A DNA stretch of 64,000 bases from Glandiceps talaboti. Taxonomy: Eukaryota > Hemichordata > Enteropneusta > Spengelidae. Every line of letters begins with the position of its first letter. Position 1 is the stretch's first letter. This document shows positions 58,001-64,000 of this stretch, in pieces. The DNA lies in the NCBI RefSeq assembly GCF_964340395.1, contig NC_135553.1, positions 15,712,001 to 15,776,000 on the forward strand, written 5' to 3'. The notes under the pieces were generated by a model that saw only the letters and a list, made by a program, of their open reading frames with translations, did no database searches and was not told where the DNA came from. A program made the position numbers and the translations under genes.

Positions 58001-58099
58001 CACAGTCTTGGACTGTTACTGCTTGACGGTAAACAGGAGTCTGGTGCCTCATTTTAATTTTTACGGTTGGTAAAAAGTACTCAACTTTTGAGTTCTTAC

Positions 58100-58330
58100 A
58101 ACAAGTAACACTGAAGTACATGTAAAGCACTTTCTCTATGTGCTACACTCATTTATAACATTCATATCAAGTGTGAAAGTATACTGTTTCAATTAGTTTA
58201 TTTACAAGCCTAGCATGTGTCCTTTCTAATATGGTCAATTAGAAAATGAAACAGTATACTTTTACACTTCATATGGATGCTATAAACGATTGTGGTACAC
58301 ACACAAAACGCTTTACTTTGGTATTGTGGG
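58100..58330. mobile_element. Foldback MITE family 3, copy 3
   Basis: About 230-bp near-complete palindrome, with the same arms as 13921-14137 in the other order; in the PIGQ-PRKDC intergenic region. Confidence 0.8.
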
Positions 58331-58805
58331 TTGTATATATGTTATGTACCAGTAATTACTTGTATTACTTGTATTGGAGTACACACACATACTATATCGG
58401 CATTTGCACTGCACTGATTGCAATCTGACAGCAATGCTGAAAACATTGTTGCATACCTGTATGTAAGGAGCACATGATCATTCAATGTTGTACATGAAAA
58501 CATGAGAACGCATGATAGCATTTTTGGTTTTTGGACAAACATAACAGAACCTCATGACACATTAATGCCAGTGTGGATATACATGTACTCATGGGTATTT
58601 TCATTTGTTCTTGTAGTGTTTTCTGCTACACTTTCACTCACTACTCTCATGAAACTACTATCTCAGAGAGTAATGCAAGTACTCATGCAAATACTCAGAA
58701 TATGCCACACTTGCACTCCCATGTCATGCAGTGCTGTCATATTATGTATATAACAGGAAAATGGCACAATAAACTATAACATGGGGACACACAGAGATGA
58801 TTTGT

Positions 58806-58811
58806 TTTATT
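58806..58811 (-). terminator. PRKDC: Probable poly(A) signal of PRKDC
   Basis: AATAAA on the minus strand about 415 bases past the stop codon. Confidence 0.45.
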
Positions 58812-59174
58812 GAAAAAAAATTTGCCCTCAGTTACTATGATTTGAAAGTATGTATTTAGAAACTATACAGCTTTCTTATCTAAAACAGCCTTGTTGCTTC
58901 TTTACAATGTCACTGACATGTTATCTACATAAAAACACCCTGATTATTTCAATACAATGCCCTTAACATCTATATACATCTTAGTAAACAACATCTAAGC
59001 TGGCTTATGATTGGTCAAATCTTATCATGCTACTCGGAGAAGCCAATAAGAGTCCTCCTTTGTACTAAATGGTATGCAACTATTAAAGTTGGCTTATGAT
59101 TGGTCAAAGATAATTTGTCTACTCAGAGAGGCTAATAAGAGTTATCCTTACAAACTGGTAGGACTAGATCTCTG

Positions 59175-59260
59175 TATTTCTACATCCATGCCTCCCAGCC
59201 AGTGTAAACCGTTTTTCTGTATGTCTACACCCATGCCTCCCACCCAAGGTAAACTCTTCC
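59175..59260 (-). repeat. PRKDC: Duplicated end of PRKDC last exon
   Basis: Plus-strand TCTACACCCATGCCTCCCAC (real stop region, 59224) and TCTACATCCATGCCTCCCAG (59178), about 46 bp apart; both are followed by GTAAAC. Confidence 0.8.
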
Positions 59261-59426
59261 GAGTAGATTAGGATCCTTAGCTTGGTCTACAAGACACATG
59301 ATTTGTTTCTCTACTGATAATCCATGGCCTGGTTCTCTGGCACGTGGAGATCTTGGATCACCCATGGTTACCTCTACAAACTGACGGAAACATTCATGTC
59401 TGCTTTGTCCAAGTTTTAGCTCCTCC
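59225..59426 (-). CDS. PRKDC: PRKDC last exon with FATC and stop
   Basis: [40 protein letters not shown] and [13 protein letters not shown] then TAG. The end is duplicated 3' of the stop (about 59180-59224). Confidence 0.97.
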
Positions 59427-62400
59427 CTGAAAGTGGACAAGATGATAGATATTATCAGTAACCACATAATAAAAATAATATATATTAAGTACACATTATT
59501 GCTGTAATCCACAATCCTGCAGCTCTTGAGTATTATATAATTATATGCCTTAGATCAATTTAATACTTAAGATTATCTTTTGGGTTACTTTATAATTAAA
59601 AAAGAATTTCTGAACAGTTTGAAACCATTTTCCAGTTGACAAAATAGATTCTATGATGAAATCCCTGGAAACATTTTCTCATGACTTACACTAGTATTTA
59701 TAAAGATACAAACAACATTTTCAAGAGATTTTCTCTATTCAAGCCTTTAGTTTTACCTGGTAATGTGGTATGGCATTTTCATTTCTATTTTCCAAAGTTA
59801 GACTTTTTGTTTTACTTGAATTATGTGGCATGGCTTTCTGTTTTCTTTACAAAATGTAGGACTTTTTATTTTAATACCTTGTGATGTGGCATGATTTTCA
59901 TTTCTAGTTTCATAAGTTACTCAGTTGATATGGCAGGGCTTTCTTTTCTCTTTTCAAAATGTAGGACTCTTTTTTATTTTACCTGGTGATGTGGCATGGA
60001 TTGGCACCCTTTAGTTTCTTCTTGGCCAGTCCAATCCTATGTTTGGCATAAACAACTGACAACTCGTCAGCATCCTCCTTGTACTTACTGGCATCTGATT
60101 TGGCTCTCTTCTGCAAAGAAGCCATGGAACAACAAGCAAATAGTATTATAAGATGGAGATATTGGACTTCTGCCCAAATAGTTTGTGTTGAGGAGCCAGA
60201 ATGACTATAGGTGTGTGCGGGGGGTGGTGTGATGAGAAACGGGACAGATAAAACATAACAAACATGGAAGTTGTAAGACTGACATCCTTTATGTATAACC
60301 TGGAGATGAGTAGACTTACTGGGGTAATTGATTTTGAGATGGATATTACATTCTGGTGCCACCTGGTGCTTTCATTTCTTCCACAGCTAATATTACAAAT
60401 AAATTCTCTAATAATTTTCCTTACTCATTAAAACATGGGAGTTTATAAGTAACTGTCAAGTCATGGACCTAGCAAACAAAATTCTACATGGTTGAAATCG
60501 TAGTGGGTACTGTACAATAAGTTGAAATGTGAGATGTGGCTGACTAAGTCATTTTAACAGTGTATGATTTATGTGAAATGTGGCTGACCAAGTCATTTTA
60601 ACAGTGTATGGTGTACGTGAGATGTGGCTGACTAAGTCATTTTAACAGTGCATGATTTAGATGAGATGTGGCTGACTAAGTCATCTTAACAGTGCATTAT
60701 TTACATGCAATGTAGCTAGCTAAGTCATCTTTAAATGACATTTATAACCAAGTCACTTACCTCCCAATCTAGATGTGGTTCTTTTACAAACACATCCATT
60801 GTATTAAGTAACAAATCTGGATTATTTCGTAGTGATCTCAGACAATGAGCCATGTTACTTAGTATCAGTCCCTCTTCTTTCATTGGCATCATCAAATTAA
60901 GAATTTGTCTGGTCAGTCTTATAGGCATTAACTCTGGTACTGGTAATATCTGTAAAAAGGTAATAAAAGACACTGATAGCATTAAATTGGTTACGAAGGC
61001 ATGCTATGTCAGACGACATAGTGCATCACTTTATTGTATATCATGCTACTAAATAAAGTATGGATTGTAAATTGTACATACACATGCACATGTATGTGTA
61101 TCATTTGAGTGTGTGTATACAATGTGTTTGTGCGTGTATGTATGTGCACATGTATGTGTATAGTGTGTACATTTGTATAGTGTGTTTGTACGTGTACGTG
61201 TACGTGTGTGTGTATGTGTATTTGCATGTGCGTGTGTATGTGTATGCACATGTTCATGTGTATGTATGTGTGTGTGTGTGTGTGTGTGTGTGAGTCACAC
61301 ATACATGCGTGTACATACATGAAAAATGAGAATTTTGGCTAGATTGGGTTATTTAACTTTTATTTTCTCAGTGAGTGCACATTTTGCATAGTACAGTCCA
61401 GGAAATGTTCTATATTTTTCAAATCTTATTAGGTGTGTTTTGACAGTAATAATAGACTTTTAGTGATAGCTTTCATATATACTGTTAACTTCTCACCTCT
61501 GTAGCTGATCCAAATGCATGTCCAAAGTCAATGCCAACCATACCACCATTGTCTAGACACACCATAAAGTTTGACAGATGTCTGTCTCCTATACCCAGGA
61601 TGTATTGACAAATACTGATTATAGCATGACTTGTAGCAAAGTGGGAACGTAACATCAAAAATGCCTCTGGTGAAGAACTCAACTTCAAGAAAGCTCGTCT
61701 GTAATGAGAATTAAGACAAATCATTAGAGGGTTGCTAGTATGTCAGGAACCATTCACAGGAAAGTCATGCATATACAGTATCACCTGTGTTTTGTTTTGC
61801 CGCATAGATGAATCAGAAACAGGTAGGTACATGTAAATTAACAAACACATTGCCCATTGATGTCAATTATGTGCAGCAATATGTTAAGATATCTTGAAAA
61901 TGACAAATATTTTCTTCTAGACCAAAATGGCCAAGAAAATAGAATGATTAAAAATTCAATGATACCTTTCTGAACATTACTTCCAGTTTTGTATACCCAG
62001 GAAATCTAATCAGACTAATGATTTAATATACTTCTATATTCATATGTCAAAATATCTCTTTGAAAGTTTCTGCACGTACATGAAAGTTTTACTTATATCA
62101 GAATGTGCAAGCAGAGGTTTTGAATTTGTAGTACTTTCTAAAAGCCCTTGCAAAGTGCTTCAAATCAATTGTCTGGGACAGGTAAAATGTCCTTATTTTG
62201 AGCCCTGTCTACTCTCTCACCTTAGTAAATCCCACGGCACTTTACCCTGGAATTCATGAAATGCTTTGATAACTTCTGTACGACTGGCTTTCTTATAGAG
62301 TTCACCATACCGAATACGATGGGATTCATTACACCTGGAACCAGCAAGTCTATTAACCCATGCATTGTGACTAAGACGTGCACCATTCCTATCAAATCAA

Positions 62401-63840
62401 ACGACAGAATTCATTACATATGTTAAACACTTTGGAGGGATACCCAAGTAATATATGGCATTGTTGTACATGTAAAAACAATATCACCATACAGTTAGTA
62501 CATCTAGAATACTGCCATTTTTGATGCCCTAAAATTCAAGATTAATTTCGGAAAATTGCGATAACTTTTGGAAAATTTCTGTTTTTTTCACATTTCAAAT
62601 TAAGCAAAGCAAAATGTATATGTCCTAATATTACATAATCTTTACATTCATCTTTTATTTTGTTGAAATTGATCAACGTTTAAAATTCAACTTTGACCAA
62701 AATAATGGCCAAAATAATGGTCAATATTTTTCCAGTGGCCAAAATCCAGGCCATTTTTGGATGAATTAAATTCCAATGATCAAAATTATATTAAATTAAC
62801 ATTAAGTAATATTAGGACATTTACATTCTGTATGTTTAATGCTTGCTTTGCTTTCAAATGTGAAAAAACAACCGTTGTCTGAAAGCCATTGGAATTTCCG
62901 AAATTAATCAGCAAATTACCTTGAAAAATAAAACTTCTTTTCTTCTTCTGTTAAAGCACTCTCAATGAATGACTTGACAGGTACACAATTATCAACCCAT
63001 TCTATCAATCCAATCCTGTATACAAAACAAAACATGGTGTAATGTTGTCAAATAATAAACTGACATTCAACAACCAAACTCTAGTAATAATCCTCTTTAT
63101 CAAACTGACTTGACTGCCCCCCCCACCCTCCCCCTCCCCAGTTAGACAAATACAAAAATCATGCATACTTGATACAAAGGAGCATGTGAGCATTCCATAC
63201 TCAATTTAAGTTATGAACACATTTTTGTTTCTCACTAAAATTGACTCTTTCTGATACTCACGTAATAACGACAGATACCAATGATTTCTATTCAAACTTA
63301 CTGTGCTTTTTTCATTTGACAGAAAAAAGTCTTTTTGGCTGCTGATCATGGATCAACAGATTATACCCTGTGTAGTAGTAACATGCATGCTGTTACTGTT
63401 TATATCATTAACTAAATACAGAGCCCACACAGTGTAAGTGATGTTTGTGTGTTATCTTTATGGTGTCTATCTCGACATGAAACCTTGTGATCAGGCTCAC
63501 TGATCTTCATAGTTCATTTAATAGCTTTGACTCACTTTTGGAAAAAGCACTGTACATACCCCAAGTACATCAAACAGATATTCTGCCTGCATGGTGTTCT
63601 GTACTACAATATTACATACCTTGGAGTCATAGGAATAACTTGATAGGTAACCAGTTTTAAATTTCTCTGACTACACGCTGGATCCTGGGCCATAATATCA
63701 TTCATAATACCAAATAACTGTTCAATTCTTTGATCCAATCTCAAATCTTCTCCTCCTTTCACCAGAAATCTGTACTCCTTTTCATCATTTCCACGGATAG
63801 TTAAACGTTTGGGTTTTCTCAACGATGCCAACACCAAAAC
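59225..63840 (-). CDS. PRKDC: DNA-dependent protein kinase catalytic subunit (PRKDC), C-terminal 7 exons
   Basis: DNA-PKcs is the Ku-recruited PI3K-like kinase of non-homologous end joining in the nucleus. The window holds the last 401 residues in exons 63620-63840, 62920-63015, 62221-62388, 61497-61698, 60761-60949, 59983-60110 and 59225-59426, all phase-consistent. Visible elements in order are [15 protein letters not shown] and [10 protein letters not shown] (ATP-lysine region), [12 protein letters not shown], the catalytic loop [10 protein letters not shown], the activation motif [50 protein letters not shown], and a FATC end ([20 protein letters not shown] ... GWEAWV). Human DNA-PKcs ends GWEPWM. 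The active-site Asp, His, Asn and DFG are intact. The remaining roughly 3,700 residues lie right of the window. It is convergent with PIGQ. Confidence 0.97.
59752..60010 (-). repeat. PRKDC: About 55-60-bp array of a PRKDC donor edge, five units
   Basis: The exon edge TTTTACCTGGTGATGTGGCA (59978) recurs as TTTTACCTGGTAATGTGGTA (59752), TTTTACTTGAATTATGTGGC (59811), AATACCTTGTGATGTGGCAT (about 59872) and a more diverged unit near 59925. The intervening AAAATGTAGGACTTTTT is repeated too. Confidence 0.85.
59983..60110 (-). CDS. PRKDC: PRKDC exon
   Basis: [20 protein letters not shown] then [15 protein letters not shown], matching ICYAKRKLAGANPAVIT. The donor edge is repeated in the following intron. 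Confidence 0.93.
60525..60735. repeat. 47-60-bp minisatellite beside PRKDC exon
   Basis: Five units of GATGTGGCTGACTAAGTCAT plus TTTAACAGTG, ending about 25 bp before the exon at 60761. Only a weak resemblance to the exon edge. Confidence 0.85.
60761..60949 (-). CDS. PRKDC: PRKDC kinase exon, C-lobe
   Basis: [33 protein letters not shown] and [15 protein letters not shown]. Acceptor TTTTTACAG, donor GTAAGT. Confidence 0.97.
61072..61295. repeat. TG/TGTA-rich microsatellite
   Basis: Degenerate (TGTATG)n and (TGCACATG)n passing into pure (TG)n at 61268-61291. Open frames here are artefacts. Confidence 0.9.
61497..61698 (-). CDS. PRKDC: PRKDC kinase exon with catalytic and DFG motifs
   Basis: [35 protein letters not shown] and [13 protein letters not shown]; very close to human. 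Donor GTGAGA. Confidence 0.98.
61699..62220 (-). other. PRKDC intron without recognised features
   Basis: AT-rich, no repeat or coding signal noticed. Confidence 0.6.
62221..62388 (-). CDS. PRKDC: PRKDC kinase exon
   Basis: [16 protein letters not shown] to KVPWDLL, corresponding to the less conserved CEYKDWLTKMSG...KVPADLLKRAF part of the human kinase insert. Donor GTGAGA. Confidence 0.9.
62540..62909. mobile_element. Foldback MITE family 5 abutting a PRKDC donor
   Basis: Ends GATTAATTTCGGAAA and its perfect complement. Inner arms pair TTCACATTTCAAATTAAGCA...ATGTCCTAATATTAC with its inverted match. A GGCCAAAAT-rich loop has GGCCAAAATAATGG repeats. The right end lies 8 bp from the splice donor of the exon at 62920. 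Confidence 0.85.
62920..63015 (-). CDS. PRKDC: PRKDC kinase exon
   Basis: [20 protein letters not shown] then [11 protein letters not shown], aligned with LGLIEWLENTVTLKDLLLN of human. A foldback element ends 8 bp from its donor. Confidence 0.95.
63412..63525. repeat. Dispersed repeat, copy 2
   Basis: Counterpart of 13576-13690, within a PRKDC intron. No further feature of mobility is seen. Confidence 0.75.
63620..63840 (-). CDS. PRKDC: PRKDC kinase exon, N-lobe
   Basis: Contains [51 protein letters not shown] and PMTP. The usual DLRQD reads DLRLD. Acceptor TTTGTAG, donor GTATGT. Confidence 0.97.
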
Positions 63841-64000
63841 CTACAAATTATGATGATGTCATATCATAATGAAGTTTGAGCAATAACAGGTCAAGGGTCA
63901 GCCTATATACCAGTGTTAAACCTTGCATTGGAATTAAGAGAAGTGTCCATAAAATTGACATGCTACATTTCAAGATATTTCAAAACAACTAGATGGCAGT

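Larger units (their letters stand above)
54857..59224. other. Convergent PIGQ-PRKDC intergenic region
   Basis: Contains the PIGQ end repeats, possible PIGQ poly(A) signals (AATAAA at 55333 and 55361), foldback family 3 copy 3 and tandemly related blocks at 59030-59150 (TTGGCTTATGATTGGTCAAA). No conserved coding frame was recognised in 4.4 kb. Confidence 0.6.

Noticed and set aside
60525-60735. Exon-edge origin of the minisatellite beside the PRKDC exon at 60761
   Set aside because: Resemblance (GATGTGG, AAGTCA) is too short to claim it is exon-derived.

Overview
The window is nuclear DNA of an animal, AT-rich and repeat-rich, with multi-exon genes using ordinary GT-AG introns. It probably comes from a marine invertebrate, most likely a deuterostome such as a hemichordate or cephalochordate. 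That placement rests on intronless single-cysteine-cluster Toll-like receptors, a DNA-PKcs gene, CR1/L2-type retrotransposon tails and tRNA-derived SINEs. The clade is inference; the gene calls are firm.

Layout. (1) 3250-49314, minus strand: TBCD (tubulin-folding cofactor D). I placed thirty coding exons by matching remembered family sequence and checking splice sites and reading phase at every junction. They give 1,097 codons, and the last 80-100 residues lie beyond the left edge. (2) Inside one 16.2-kb TBCD intron (13395-29621), on the plus strand, sit two complete single-exon Toll-like receptor genes (18307-21300 and 25718-28567), each preceded by a minisatellite. (3) 49652-54856, plus strand: PIGQ (GPI-GlcNAc transferase subunit), eight coding exons, head-to-head with TBCD across 337 bp, so probably sharing a bidirectional promoter. 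(4) 54857-59224: convergent intergenic DNA. (5) 59225-63840, minus strand: the last seven exons of PRKDC (DNA-PKcs), covering the PI3K-like kinase domain and FATC; the rest of the gene lies to the right. The genes do unrelated jobs (tubulin assembly, GPI anchoring, innate recognition, DNA end joining).

Repeats fill the introns: minisatellites, foldback elements of at least five families, an inverted-terminal element at 468-1368, a 2.6-kb element with 40-bp inverted termini and a decayed transposase-like ORF in TBCD intron 1, two LINE 3' ends and SINEs.

The most unusual pattern is that many tandem repeats are anchored on exon edges. The unit contains the end of a real exon plus its splice donor (or the stop-codon region), copied 2 to about 16 times into the flanking non-coding DNA. 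I count about ten strong or moderate cases among 45 multi-exon-gene exons, in all three multi-exon genes, plus weaker candidates. This resembles the tandem-duplication model of splice-site and intron gain, and I know of no described system with this density.
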